Below the pieces are notes generated by a model. That model was given only the letters and a program-made list of their open reading frames with translations, was not told the DNA's origin and searched no databases. Shown piece by piece: positions 8,971-17,586 of a stretch of 64,000 nucleotides of DNA. The first letter of the stretch is position 1, and the number at the start of each line of letters is the position of its first letter. The position numbers and the translations under genes were made by a program. The stretch is from NCBI GenBank assembly GCA_905208455.1, contig CAJLPK010000001.1, forward strand, positions 6,209 to 70,208. Reading direction: 5' to 3'. The DNA comes from an uncultured Bacillota bacterium. Lineage in GTDB: Bacteria > Bacillota > Clostridia > Christensenellales > QAND01.

Positions 8971-9021
8971 ACGCTTATATCCTCCTTATAAGTTGAAATA
9001 ATATGTATCAGAAACAGGCTT

Positions 9022-9405
9022 TCACCATTGGTTGGCCGTTTGTTCTCCAGGTATCTCAACGGCAATATGGCCAAACCAGCAGCCTTAGCCCCCTGCCAAC
9101 GTAAAGCGTTGACAGGGATGGAAACGACCATGGAGAGATAGCCTGCCTGCCTTCTTTTTGGTACCATCCTTTTCCAGCCGTGCAGATCAGAATTTGACCG
9201 CCTCCGCTTTTGATATGGCGGATAGCCAATGATTGCGGCAACCCGGCTCAAAGGTCACATTGGCAAGAAAGGCTGCATTGGCCTTCGGGCCCATCAAGGG
9301 AAGGAGCAAGGATAATACTGTGCATAGGCATCGTTAGGCATACCCAACCCAAAGATATTCTGCGCACTAAATTGCTCTTTGCTTTGAAATTTTCTTTTGC
9401 CACCT
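9022..9405 (-). pseudogene. Cupin-domain (mandelonitrile-lyase-like) protein remnant
   Basis: In the reverse direction the family reads FSAQNIFGLGMPNDAYAQY, then ANVTFEPGCRNHW, then IKSGGGQILICTAGKGWYQ, then VVSIPVNALRWQGA, and finally WFGHIAVEIPGEQTANQW before a stop. Each piece is in a different frame from the last, so at least three frameshifts separate them. The order matches the cupin found in carboxymuconolactone decarboxylase/cupin proteins. A GGAGGTGG sequence at about 9400-9407 may be the old ribosome binding site. The gene cannot make a full product. Confidence 0.75.
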
Positions 9406-9421
9406 CCGGAAAGGGCATTGC

Positions 9422-9575
9422 TCAGCTTTGTTTCCCATCATTGCAGGACTGCATCAGCGGATAATGCAGAGAATCCACACGATCCAACAGATGTTCTTTT
9501 CGATGTATTTCAGCAAGAAAATCCGTCCTTCGCCGTTCCAGCATTTGGAAGCGTTGCTGGACGGTACAACGGTTG
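9422..9575 (-). pseudogene. MerR-family regulator C-terminal coiled-coil remnant
   Basis: The frame reads TVQQRFQMLERRRTDFLAEI followed by HRKEHLLDRVDSLHYPL and a stop at 9422. This heptad pattern matches the dimerisation helix at the end of MerR-type regulators. No DNA-binding domain is found upstream; 9576-9660 shows nothing recognisable. The remaining 600 bases up to the flavodoxin gene hold this piece and the cupin remnant. Confidence 0.45.
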
Positions 9576-9660
9576 GCAGGGAAGAGATTTGATGAAAAAA
9601 TAGAGGCCCAGAAACCGAGACATCCAAAGTATAATGCATCGCAAGGGATAAGGCCAATGC

Positions 9661-10548
9661 TTATTTCTCATTGATAGAAATACGGTTTATGTATTCCTTG
9701 GAAAATTCCACAAAGGCATGAACAGCGGGCGACATCATCTGGTTTTTCTTCCAGGCCAATACCGTATGGCTTTCCAGTTTTGGAGACAGGGGAATGTAAT
9801 GCATCCCGTTGTAATGGCAATCTAGCCGGAGATTCAGAAAGACCCCAATGCCTTGACGCCCCATAGAGGCCAGATTATAGGGAAGGTTTCCGCTGGCAAC
9901 GATATGCAACTGCTCAGGCTCTTTTCCCAGCCAGTGCAAAAGCTCCTGTTGAATGAGATCGCGGCGCGTCAAAATAAGAGGTCTGTTGACGAGATCGCCA
10001 GGTACGATACATTCCTTTTCTGCCAAATCGGAACGCTCCGAGACAAGGACGCCCCATTCCTCACAGATGGGGCTGCGGATAAACTCATACTTGCCGACCT
10101 CCACAGGCTCCAACAAAAAGCCGATATCCAAAAGCCCCTGCTCGATACACTCTTTGATATTGTCGGAATTGCCGCTGTATACCTCATATTGAATGGCGGG
10201 GTGCCGATGATGAAAGGCAGCGAGAATCTCCGCGAGCAAGCGGCTGTTTTGGTATTCGCCGCTGCCAATGGCGAGCGTACCGCTCAGCTCAGCTTTTTGC
10301 TTAAGCTCACACTTGGTTTTTTCGGCCAGGGAGACAAGCTCTTGCGCCCGCCGTTTCAAAAGTAGCCCTTGCTCGGTCAAGGTGATATTATGGCTGTTTC
10401 TGATAAATAATTTTGTGCCAAGCTCTGCCTCCAGCTGCATCATTTGACGGGATAAAGTCGGCTGGGTAACATGAAGCAGTGCTGCTGCCTTGGTGATGTT
10501 TTCTTCTCTGGCGATTGTCAGAAAATAGCTTAAAACTCGAAGCTCCAA
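9661..10548 (-). CDS. LysR-family transcriptional regulator
   Basis: A 295-aa LysR regulator. The winged helix-turn-helix (residues 1-60) has the classical SYFLTIAREENITKAAALLH, VTQPTLSRQ and LGTKLF segments; the rest is the periplasmic-binding-like effector domain. TTG at 10548 is the start, because GGAGGTGC lies seven bases before it; longer readings add a hydrophobic leader that LysR proteins lack. It probably controlled the decayed cupin gene and the flavodoxin on the same strand. The effector is unknown. Confidence 0.93.
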   Translation of the reverse strand: MELRVLSYFLTIAREENITKAAALLHVTQPTLSRQMMQLEAELGTKLFIRNSHNITLTEQGLLLKRRAQELVSLAEKTKCELKQKAELSGTLAIGSGEYQNSRLLAEILAAFHHRHPAIQYEVYSGNSDNIKECIEQGLLDIGFLLEPVEVGKYEFIRSPICEEWGVLVSERSDLAEKECIVPGDLVNRPLILTRRDLIQQELLHWLGKEPEQLHIVASGNLPYNLASMGRQGIGVFLNLRLDCHYNGMHYIPLSPKLESHTVLAWKKNQMMSPAVHAFVEFSKEYINRISINEK

Positions 10549-10635
10549 AAAAGCACCTCCTGACTTTAGTAGAACACATTTGTCCCTTCTTTTCAATACG
10601 AAAGCGCAGAGAAGGAGAGATGGAGAGAGCACGAA

Positions 10636-10668
10636 TGGAAAGCCGCATATTGATGTATGCGGCTTTCT
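10636..10668. terminator. Hairpin after vanT
   Basis: AAAGCCGCATA pairs with TATGCGGCTTT around six bases, just past the vanT stop on the minus strand. The T tract is short, so this is a moderate terminator call. Confidence 0.5.
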
Positions 10669-10676
10669 CAAGAAAG

Positions 10677-12812
10677 TCAGTGTAATAAGATACGATTGAG
10701 CCTTGCGCCTAAGCGGCTGAGGAGCTCATTGGAAATTGTACCAGCTTGTTCCGCCAATTCCGCAGCGGAGAGGGAGAGCGGCCCGGAAGCGCCGATGAGT
10801 ACCGCTGTATCGCCGGCGGAGACCTGGGGGATGTCCGTAACATCCACGATGGTTTGATCCATGCATATTTTCCCCAGGATGGGCGCCTTTTGCCCATGGA
10901 GCAGCACATACCCGCGGCCGTCGGACAGGCTGCGCGGCAGCCCATCCGCATACCCGATGGCAATCGTAGCGATTTTCATAGTACGGCCGGCGGTAAAGGA
11001 AAAACCATATCCAGCAGACTCCTCCGCATACAACGGCTTTACGGTGGCTACACGCGCCTTGAGGGATAAAACCGGCTGTAGCCGGCATGCGCAGGCATCG
11101 GTATCCGCTTGCGTGCTCAAAATACCGTATAGCGCGATACCAACGCGTGCATAGTCTCCCCCTAATTCAGGATAATTCAGCACGCCGTAGCTGGCCAGCA
11201 GATGGGCATAGGGACAGGGCAGGCCACGTTTTTTTAGTTCACGAAGCACAGACTGAAAGGCCATGGACTGCACCTTGGTAAAGGCCTTGCAGCGGGGTGA
11301 GAGGGAATCATCGGCGGAAAGATGCGTGAAGATGCCGTCGATCTGCAGCTGTTTGCGGGCAAACAGCGATGCGATCTGGTCTATATTTTCGCTGCGCTCT
11401 CCTAGACGATGCATGCCGGTATCTATTCCGATATGGACATGCAGCTTTTTTCCATACGCACACAAGCTCTCTGCATATGCGCTGTCTATGACTGTTTGGG
11501 ATAAACGGTAGCGGTGCAGGAGATAGGCTTGCGAAGGATGCGTGTAGCCGAGAATGAGAATTTCTCCAGAAATCCCGTTTTTTCGGAGCTCGATCCCCTC
11601 ATGAAGGCTGGCTACACAGAAATGCCGGATGCCTAGGCGCTGCAATTCTTTACAGATGGGTACAGAGCCATGCCCATAAGCATTGGCCTTGACAGCAGGC
11701 ATCAGCTGACAGGAACGGGGAAGCCTGCTTTGCAGGAGCGCAAGATTATGGGCAAGGGCTTGGCTGTCCAATTCTATCCAGGCTCTTCCTTTTGAAAAGG
11801 AGGGCCGGGGCTGCGGCAGAACGAGAGTGATCAAATAAGCAGCACCCAGCGAAGCAAGGGAGACAACGGCGAAATGGAGCAGGCTTTGCTCGACAAGCAA
11901 GGGAACCAAGTGCAGTGCCTTGGCAGATGCCCGGACCAATACGATAACGGCGGGGTGAAGGAGATAGATCCAGGCGGCGATGTCGCGGATTCTATGACAG
12001 GCCGGACGTTGCCAGGACAGCACAAGCTGATAGAGAAAGACCATGACAGGAAGCAAGCAAAGATACATGCTGTCGTGCCGCGGCCATCCAAGATGGCGCA
12101 ACAGAAAGGCTTCGGCCGTCATAGCAAACAGCGAGAGACAAAGGCCTGCGGCGGATTTAGAACGATTGACAGCAGGCATCGTGGTTCCGGGGGACAGCAA
12201 AGCGCCCAGGACAAGAAAGGCAGGCGCAAAAAACAATCCGTTTCGCGTATAGGAAAAGAGTTGGAACCCGCCTTGATAAAGGGCATCCAGCAGGGGGACA
12301 GACTGGGTTAAGCCATAGTAACTGTCGCCCAAAAGCCCGATTAGATACAGAATCAGAGAAATGGACAGAGAGCCGCCTAGAGAGAGCTTTCGGCTCATCA
12401 AGTAGACAAGGCAAAGGCCAATCAGGCAGGCAGGGAAATACCAAAGGTGGTAAAAGGTACCGTCGAACAGCAAGAGACGCAGAGCGCCGCCCAGGGTAAG
12501 CGCTTGATAGTGCCCGCCATACAGGCCAATGGGAAAATACAATACGATGGCGACGCCATAGAGCAGAGAGAGCCTTTTTAGAGATTTGACAAGGACGGGC
12601 CGGGCATCTCCCGATTGATAAAAGCGGGAAACGGTGAACTGTCCTGTGACCATAAAGAAAAACGGGACAGCGACCCTGGCCAAAACACGGGTAAGAAAGA
12701 AATCTGCTTCTGTGCCAAAACAGGTAAGCGGCGAGGTATGGATTGCAATGACGAGAAAAGCGGCGGCCAATCGAAACGCATCAAGCCCCCCGTAATTCCG
12801 TTTTGCGTGCAT
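10677..12812 (-). CDS. vanT: Membrane-bound serine/alanine racemase VanT
   Basis: A 711-aa two-part protein. Residues 1-335 form an acyltransferase-3-like membrane domain with about ten hydrophobic segments (start RNYGGLDAFRLAAAFLVIAI), which resembles the serine-importing half of VanT. Residues 340-711 are a PLP-dependent alanine racemase fold: the Schiff-base lysine is K375 in PAVKANAYGHG, and ESAGYGFSF plus GYADGLPRSL follow. It makes D-Ser (and D-Ala) for the VanG ligase. The start has a GGAGG site and overlaps vanXY by 32 bp. It is the last gene of the van cluster. Confidence 0.95.
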   Translation of the reverse strand: MHAKRNYGGLDAFRLAAAFLVIAIHTSPLTCFGTEADFFLTRVLARVAVPFFFMVTGQFTVSRFYQSGDARPVLVKSLKRLSLLYGVAIVLYFPIGLYGGHYQALTLGGALRLLLFDGTFYHLWYFPACLIGLCLVYLMSRKLSLGGSLSISLILYLIGLLGDSYYGLTQSVPLLDALYQGGFQLFSYTRNGLFFAPAFLVLGALLSPGTTMPAVNRSKSAAGLCLSLFAMTAEAFLLRHLGWPRHDSMYLCLLPVMVFLYQLVLSWQRPACHRIRDIAAWIYLLHPAVIVLVRASAKALHLVPLLVEQSLLHFAVVSLASLGAAYLITLVLPQPRPSFSKGRAWIELDSQALAHNLALLQSRLPRSCQLMPAVKANAYGHGSVPICKELQRLGIRHFCVASLHEGIELRKNGISGEILILGYTHPSQAYLLHRYRLSQTVIDSAYAESLCAYGKKLHVHIGIDTGMHRLGERSENIDQIASLFARKQLQIDGIFTHLSADDSLSPRCKAFTKVQSMAFQSVLRELKKRGLPCPYAHLLASYGVLNYPELGGDYARVGIALYGILSTQADTDACACRLQPVLSLKARVATVKPLYAEESAGYGFSFTAGRTMKIATIAIGYADGLPRSLSDGRGYVLLHGQKAPILGKICMDQTIVDVTDIPQVSAGDTAVLIGASGPLSLSAAELAEQAGTISNELLSRLGARLNRILLH

Positions 12813-13569
12813 GGGTTTGCCTCCATTCCGTTAAGATAAATCCGTCAGTATTATTGCCGGAGATGCTATATGGGGCGGCGCCGTCGATCTCCAGGCAGGT
12901 AGGGGTGCTTAGGTCTGCTTGCAGATAGGAGACCAGAACCTCCTGGCCGCCGCAAAGGATATGATAAGCGGCCTGTCCATGGCGGTACTGCTTGATGAAG
13001 GCAAGATATTCTTCCAGCACTAGATGGTTCTGCTCCATGATCTTGGCATGCGGCACGCCGACATAGCGAAAGTGCCATGGCTCGTGCGCGATGCCGGTAA
13101 TGTGCTCTTTGCCTGCCGGATAGCGCTCTATAAACCCGTAGTCCGCTGCTTTGCGGCGGAAGGTTTGGCAAAGGCCGCTGTAAGGGAACTCTGGACGGAT
13201 AAAATCAATATGAGCCTGTTTTTGCCCAAGGTCGATGGCGAGCCCGGTCTGGTGCTCGCTGTGGCCTGGCAGGGCCACGTATTTTTGGGTAAAGGCCAAC
13301 CCGTTGTCCCGGATCGAATCGTCCCAGATCTGCTGCTGCTCAGCCTGCGCCCGCCAGCCGCTGACAGGGACGATGTGCCGCCAGCCTTGGAAAGAATCCA
13401 TCAAGCTGGAAAGAAGAACCGCGGCTCTGCGCTGCAGGCAAACGGAAGGATAGTGCTCCAGCACAGGGACCAGGTGAGACTGGGGATCTGGGCGATAGCC
13501 GGCCTCAGCGTTGACGAGGATTAGGCTGCCGGTATGGATCTCATTTCGGGAGAGCAGAAGCGTTTTCAT
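12781..13569 (-). CDS. vanXY: D,D-dipeptidase/D,D-carboxypeptidase VanXY
   Basis: A 262-aa zinc D,D-peptidase of the VanY/VanXY family. It hydrolyses D-Ala-D-Ala dipeptide and trims the terminal D-Ala of existing precursors so that D-Ala-D-Ser ends prevail. The zinc motif SEHQTGLAID gives S104, H106 and D113, and EPWHF gives the base E163 and third ligand H166. There is no signal peptide or transmembrane anchor, which fits cytoplasmic VanXY rather than membrane VanY. Its ATG overlaps the vanG stop as ATGA. The last 60 residues (from about residue 195) go beyond the catalytic core. Confidence 0.92.
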   Translation of the reverse strand: MKTLLLSRNEIHTGSLILVNAEAGYRPDPQSHLVPVLEHYPSVCLQRRAAVLLSSLMDSFQGWRHIVPVSGWRAQAEQQQIWDDSIRDNGLAFTQKYVALPGHSEHQTGLAIDLGQKQAHIDFIRPEFPYSGLCQTFRRKAADYGFIERYPAGKEHITGIAHEPWHFRYVGVPHAKIMEQNHLVLEEYLAFIKQYRHGQAAYHILCGGQEVLVSYLQADLSTPTCLEIDGAAPYSISGNNTDGFILTEWRQTHARKTELRGA

Positions 13570-14615
13570 TGCTCCACCGCCTGTTCGATGATGCGATCCA
13601 ATACATCGGAAAGGGAATAGCCGGCTGCCTTCATCATGCCGGGATACCGGCTGTGCTCCGTGAAGCCGGGAATGGTGTTGACTTCATTGAATACGATTTC
13701 GCCCGAAGGCGTTAAAAACAGATCGACGCGGGCAAACCCGGCGCAGCCAAGCGCACGGTACACCTGTTTGGCCGTTTGCTTGATCTCCTCGGCCTTGGCG
13801 TCGCTGATTCGTGCCGGCACATGGATGGATGCGCTTTGGAGGGTATATTTTTCCGTAAAATCGAAAAAACCCTGGGAAAGCTCGATCTCATCGACTGCGC
13901 CGGTCAGGAGCGTTTTGGAGCCCAGCACTGCACAGCCTATCTCAAACCCTTCTATATTTTCTTCGAGGATGATTTGGTCATCATAGAGAAAAGCACAGTC
14001 GATGGCCTTGGCAAGCTGTTCCGGCGTTTCTACCCGGGTAATGCCGAAGGAGGAACCGGCTTTTACGGGCTTTACATACAAGGGGTACCCGATTTTTGTG
14101 GCAAAGGAACTGGCTTTGTGAAAATCTGAATCTGTGTCCAAAACCAATCCCTGCGGCACACGCACGCCTGCCAAGGAAGCCAGCTTATGAGCGCGGTCCT
14201 TGTCCATGCAAAGCGCGGAGGCCAAAACGCCGCAGCCCGCCAGGGCAATGCCTGTCATGGCGATGGCGCCCTGGATGGTACCGTCCTCTCCGTTTTTTCC
14301 ATGAAGCACAGGAAACGCTACGTCTATGGGCAACGAAGAAACGCCGGTATTTTCAAATAAATAGAGCTTGTGCGCACTGCGGTCCAGGGAAAGCATGGCG
14401 GGCGTACAGGTCTCACAGCGCAGCCAGGTATCATCCAGCAAGCGCGATAAACTGCCAGTATAATAGTACCAACTGCCTTCTTTGGAGATGCCGACGGGGA
14501 TGGCGTTATATTTCTGCTGGTCCAAATGGCTTAGCACAGCATGTGCGGAGGTGAGGGAAACGCTGTATTCCGGTGAACAGCCGCCGAAAAAGACAGCTAC
14601 ATTTTTCTGTTTCAT
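13566..14615 (-). CDS. vanG: D-alanine-D-serine ligase, VanG type
   Basis: A 349-aa ATP-grasp ligase that joins D-Ala to D-Ser, giving peptidoglycan ends with low vancomycin affinity. Ddl-family motifs are present: FFGGCSPEYSVSL at the N-terminus, HGKNGEDGTIQG (105-116) and NEVNTIPGFT (310-319). The omega-loop region reads FFDFTEKYTLQ then VPAR (about 250-269); EKY with PAR is the pattern of D-Ser-adding VanG/VanC/VanE ligases, unlike D-Lac ligases such as VanA. It lies 4 bp after vanW, with an AAAGGAT site. Confidence 0.93.
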   Translation of the reverse strand: MKQKNVAVFFGGCSPEYSVSLTSAHAVLSHLDQQKYNAIPVGISKEGSWYYYTGSLSRLLDDTWLRCETCTPAMLSLDRSAHKLYLFENTGVSSLPIDVAFPVLHGKNGEDGTIQGAIAMTGIALAGCGVLASALCMDKDRAHKLASLAGVRVPQGLVLDTDSDFHKASSFATKIGYPLYVKPVKAGSSFGITRVETPEQLAKAIDCAFLYDDQIILEENIEGFEIGCAVLGSKTLLTGAVDEIELSQGFFDFTEKYTLQSASIHVPARISDAKAEEIKQTAKQVYRALGCAGFARVDLFLTPSGEIVFNEVNTIPGFTEHSRYPGMMKAAGYSLSDVLDRIIEQAVEQ

Positions 14616-14619
14616 TTTT

Positions 14620-15444
14620 TTATCCTTTCTCTATGAGATGGGTGTGCGGGGGCAGTGGATAGCCGATGCGGCATTTGTTTTGGTAGAGCACCCGCTGATC
14701 GATACACCGGCCGGAGGATGCTTCGATGCGCGTTTGGATGACATCAGCCTGTTGGAAAATCTCCCCGCCCTGGCGCAGATAGGAAATTTTGCCATTTTGG
14801 ATTTGATAACAGTAGGATGCCTCGTCAGAGCATAAAAGACGGCCCAAAAGATGCTGGCTATCAAAAGATAGACAGATCTGATAGATACAGTCCGTATTGT
14901 TTTTTACCTTTAGATCCAGCCAGCCTTCCGAGATGGTCGCATCTACGCCAACGGGGAGGCCGCTGGGCGGGTCCGGGAAATCCTTGACGGCGTGTCCGTG
15001 GCGCTCTACGATGGTCAGCGGCGTATGCAGGAACAGCCAAAACAGCAGATTGGAGATTTGGCACATGCCGCCTCCCGGCGCTGTGGTGAGCCTGCCGTTT
15101 ACCACGGTAAGGCCGTCTTTATACGGAGTCCGGCGGTCGGCATAGCGGATGGCCTGGCTAAAGGAGAAGGTTTCGCCCGGCTGGATCAATAGGCCGTTGA
15201 GCTCTTTGGCAGCCAATTTCAAATTGAAGACCTTGTTTTCCTGATAGACCATATCGAACCCGGTTTCCGTATTGTACAGCGGGCTGGACGCTTCAAAGGC
15301 CAAATGCGGAAGCAAGCCTTCGAGGCGGGTCTTGCAGTAGGTATTGCGGTCCATACGCATCCCTAAATAAAAGCAGAATTTACGCTGCCTGGTGCGCAGA
15401 GGGATCAAAAAGGGGAAGAGTTCTGTCACTCTTTTGCGTTTCAT
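14620..15444 (-). CDS. vanW: Glycopeptide-resistance accessory protein VanW
   Basis: A 274-aa VanW-family protein. The family core is clear: GETFSFSQAIRYADRRTPYK, GGGMCQISNLLFWLFLH and LTIVERHGHAVKDFPD. No signal peptide is evident. The exact role of VanW is unknown, but the gene sits in vanB and vanG clusters. AAAGGAG precedes the ATG. It is separated from vanS by about 115 bp that hold a hairpin, so it is probably the first gene of the vanW-G-XY-T transcript. Confidence 0.93.
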   Translation of the reverse strand: MKRKRVTELFPFLIPLRTRQRKFCFYLGMRMDRNTYCKTRLEGLLPHLAFEASSPLYNTETGFDMVYQENKVFNLKLAAKELNGLLIQPGETFSFSQAIRYADRRTPYKDGLTVVNGRLTTAPGGGMCQISNLLFWLFLHTPLTIVERHGHAVKDFPDPPSGLPVGVDATISEGWLDLKVKNNTDCIYQICLSFDSQHLLGRLLCSDEASYCYQIQNGKISYLRQGGEIFQQADVIQTRIEASSGRCIDQRVLYQNKCRIGYPLPPHTHLIEKG

Positions 15445-15462
15445 AGAGGCTCCTTTCCGGAA

Positions 15463-15512
15463 TAAAAAATGCCCTGTCTTGATACTGAAAATGTACCAAA
15501 ACAGGGCGTTTT
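15463..15512 (-). terminator. Terminator or attenuator hairpin between vanS and vanW
   Basis: On the minus strand CGCCCTGT and ACAGGGC, about 25 bases apart, form a stem followed by ATTTTTTATT. It lies between the vanS stop and the vanW ribosome binding site. It could end a vanRS transcript, or act as a leader hairpin if a promoter sits at about 15513-15545, where TATACA/TATAAA-like boxes lack a good -35 element. Confidence 0.55.
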
Positions 15513-15559
15513 ATATGTATAGGCTTTATTTCAAAAGGATGATGATTTCCTCCTCAAAT

Positions 15560-16681
15560 TCATACAATTTTCTGACAATCCATCGGAAGCAAGACGGTAA
15601 ACGCAATGCTTTCATTTTCGCTTTCAGCCCGAATGGCGCCATGGTGCAGCTCTACGATTTCTTTGGAAATGGCGAGCCCCAGCCCTGCGCCGCCTGTGGA
15701 AGAGGCACGGGAGGAATCCAGGCGGAAAAACTGCTCAAAAATACGGCTCAGCTTATCCGGCGGAATGGTGCGGCCGTGATTTTTTACAACGATTTGCACC
15801 TTATCCGCCTCCACGCGCATGGAAAGGGAAACGGCGCTGTTTTCATAGCTGTAATTGACGGCGTTGCGGATGAGATTATCAAATACGCGTTCCAGCTTGT
15901 TTGCATCGCAGATAAGCTCTACGCCTGGGGAAAGGTCTGTTTCCCAGAAAAGCCCCTTTTCCGCCAAAATAGGGGAAAATTCACTGATGATTTGGGAAAG
16001 CATGCGCGTAAGGTCGACACGCTCCAGATCCAGGGTCAAGGCGGTGAGGTTAAAGCGCGTGATGTCGAAAAACTCGTTGACAAGATCCTCCAGCCGCAGC
16101 GCTTTTTCCAAGGCGATGCCGGTATAGCGGGCACGCAGCTCGGCAGAGATCTGCGGCTCATCCTGAAGAAGCGTCAAGTATCCGATGACGCTGGTCAGCG
16201 GCGTTTTCAAATCATGGGCCAGGTAGACGATCAGATCATTTTTGCGCTGCTCGGCCTCTTTGGCCATCGCTTCGCTGCGTATGGCTTGCTCACGGAACAG
16301 ATTGAGCTCATCCTGCACATTTTTCATGGATTCCGGCAGCACGATAGGCTCGTTGCGGTCGGTTACGAGCTGGCCCGAAGCCGCAACCACCTGATCCAAA
16401 TACCTCAGCGGCTTGGACATAAAATAGTAGGTGATAAGGGTCCACCCTACCAGGCAGACAGCGCCGCCCACCAAGAGGATATAATCCCGGATCCAGCGCA
16501 AAAGCTGGTAAAGAGGGTCATACGGCTGCCATACAAAGGAGGCGCATATCTGCCAGGCGACCAATACCAAGACGCAAAGCCCAATGACAAACCCAAGGAG
16601 AGAGAAAAAATATTGCAGCAATACATGCCGCGCTATGCGGCTCCGATACGGACGGCTTTTTCTGCTGTGATGTTCACTCAA
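15560..16681 (-). CDS. vanS: Sensor histidine kinase VanS
   Basis: A 373-aa membrane histidine kinase. Two transmembrane segments (about 20-48 and 67-88) enclose a very short external loop of roughly 20 residues, as in other VanS proteins that sense the drug or its effects at the membrane. The phospho-acceptor is H156 in YLAHDLKTPLTSVIGYL. The N box IRNAVNYSYE and the G boxes GGAGLGLAIS complete the ATPase domain. It overlaps vanR by 8 bp and would phosphorylate VanR. Confidence 0.93.
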   Translation of the reverse strand: MSEHHSRKSRPYRSRIARHVLLQYFFSLLGFVIGLCVLVLVAWQICASFVWQPYDPLYQLLRWIRDYILLVGGAVCLVGWTLITYYFMSKPLRYLDQVVAASGQLVTDRNEPIVLPESMKNVQDELNLFREQAIRSEAMAKEAEQRKNDLIVYLAHDLKTPLTSVIGYLTLLQDEPQISAELRARYTGIALEKALRLEDLVNEFFDITRFNLTALTLDLERVDLTRMLSQIISEFSPILAEKGLFWETDLSPGVELICDANKLERVFDNLIRNAVNYSYENSAVSLSMRVEADKVQIVVKNHGRTIPPDKLSRIFEQFFRLDSSRASSTGGAGLGLAISKEIVELHHGAIRAESENESIAFTVLLPMDCQKIV

Positions 16682-17372
16682 TGGTATAGCCCACCCCCCA
16701 AACCGTTTTGATGTATTTTGGCTTTCTGGCGGGCTCGTGCATCTTTTCCCGCAGACGAGCGATGTGCGCCATCACGGTATTGTTGTTATCCAGATATTTT
16801 TCGCCCCAGACGGATTCAAACAGATCCTCGGAAGAAACGACCTGTCCCTTTCGTTCGCACAGATGCCAAAGGATGTTAAACTCCAGCGGGGTCAGATTTA
16901 GCTCTTTTCCATTCAGCCGGCATTTGTGGCTGCTCTTGACTATATGAAGGCCGCGAATATCGATTTCATCCAAAGCCCTTTCCAGCTCTGCAGGGGTGTT
17001 GTTGTACCGCGTATACCGGCGCAGCTGCGTTTTGACCCGCGCAATGAGCTCTAAGGGGTTAAAGGGCTTGGTGATATAGTCATCGGCGCCAAGGGTCAAT
17101 CCTGTGATCTTATCCATATCCTCCACCTTAGCAGTAAGCATGATGATGGGAAACAGATGCTTTTCACGAATTTTTTGGCACAAGGCAAAGCCATCCATAT
17201 CCGGCAGCATCACATCCAGGATCGCAAGGCTCAATGCCTGCGTTTCCACACAGGCAAGGGCTTCGGCTGCTGTATAAAATTTGTATACGCGGTAGCCCTC
17301 GTTTGCCAAATACACCTCTACCAAATCTGCGATGGATTTCTCGTCATCTACAATCAAAATATTTTCCGCCAT
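16674..17372 (-). CDS. vanR: OmpR-family response regulator VanR
   Basis: A 232-aa two-domain response regulator. The receiver has IVDDE at the N-terminus, phospho-acceptor D53 in LDVMLPDMDGF and K in MLTAKVEDMDK; the C-terminal winged helix has LTPLEFNILWHL and VWGEKY, and ends KYIKTVWGVGYTIE. It should activate the van genes on glycopeptide exposure. AAAGGA precedes the ATG. It diverges from the M20 peptidase gene across about 210 bp. No vanU gene precedes it. Confidence 0.94.
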   Translation of the reverse strand: MAENILIVDDEKSIADLVEVYLANEGYRVYKFYTAAEALACVETQALSLAILDVMLPDMDGFALCQKIREKHLFPIIMLTAKVEDMDKITGLTLGADDYITKPFNPLELIARVKTQLRRYTRYNNTPAELERALDEIDIRGLHIVKSSHKCRLNGKELNLTPLEFNILWHLCERKGQVVSSEDLFESVWGEKYLDNNNTVMAHIARLREKMHEPARKPKYIKTVWGVGYTIE

Positions 17373-17528
17373 AGCTGTGGTTCCTTTGATGATTTGTGGT
17401 TTGCGGCCTGTGGATTTCAGCGGCCGGCAACCCCTATTGTAGCATATACAGTCGATAAATACCTCCTATGAAATGTGCGGAATATGGGATATATAGGCCA
17501 AATGTGTAAGAAGGAAAATCATTTTGCG

Positions 17529-17557
17529 TTGCGCTTGTAGGGGATAGAGGGTATAAT
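17529..17557 (+). promoter_or_regulatory. Putative promoter of the M20 peptidase gene
   Basis: TTGCGC at 17529-17534 and TATAAT at 17552-17557 are separated by 17 bp. It lies in the divergent region shared with vanR. Confidence 0.5.
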
Positions 17558-17586
17558 AGCACGGTTCATAAAAGGATGTGAGATCA

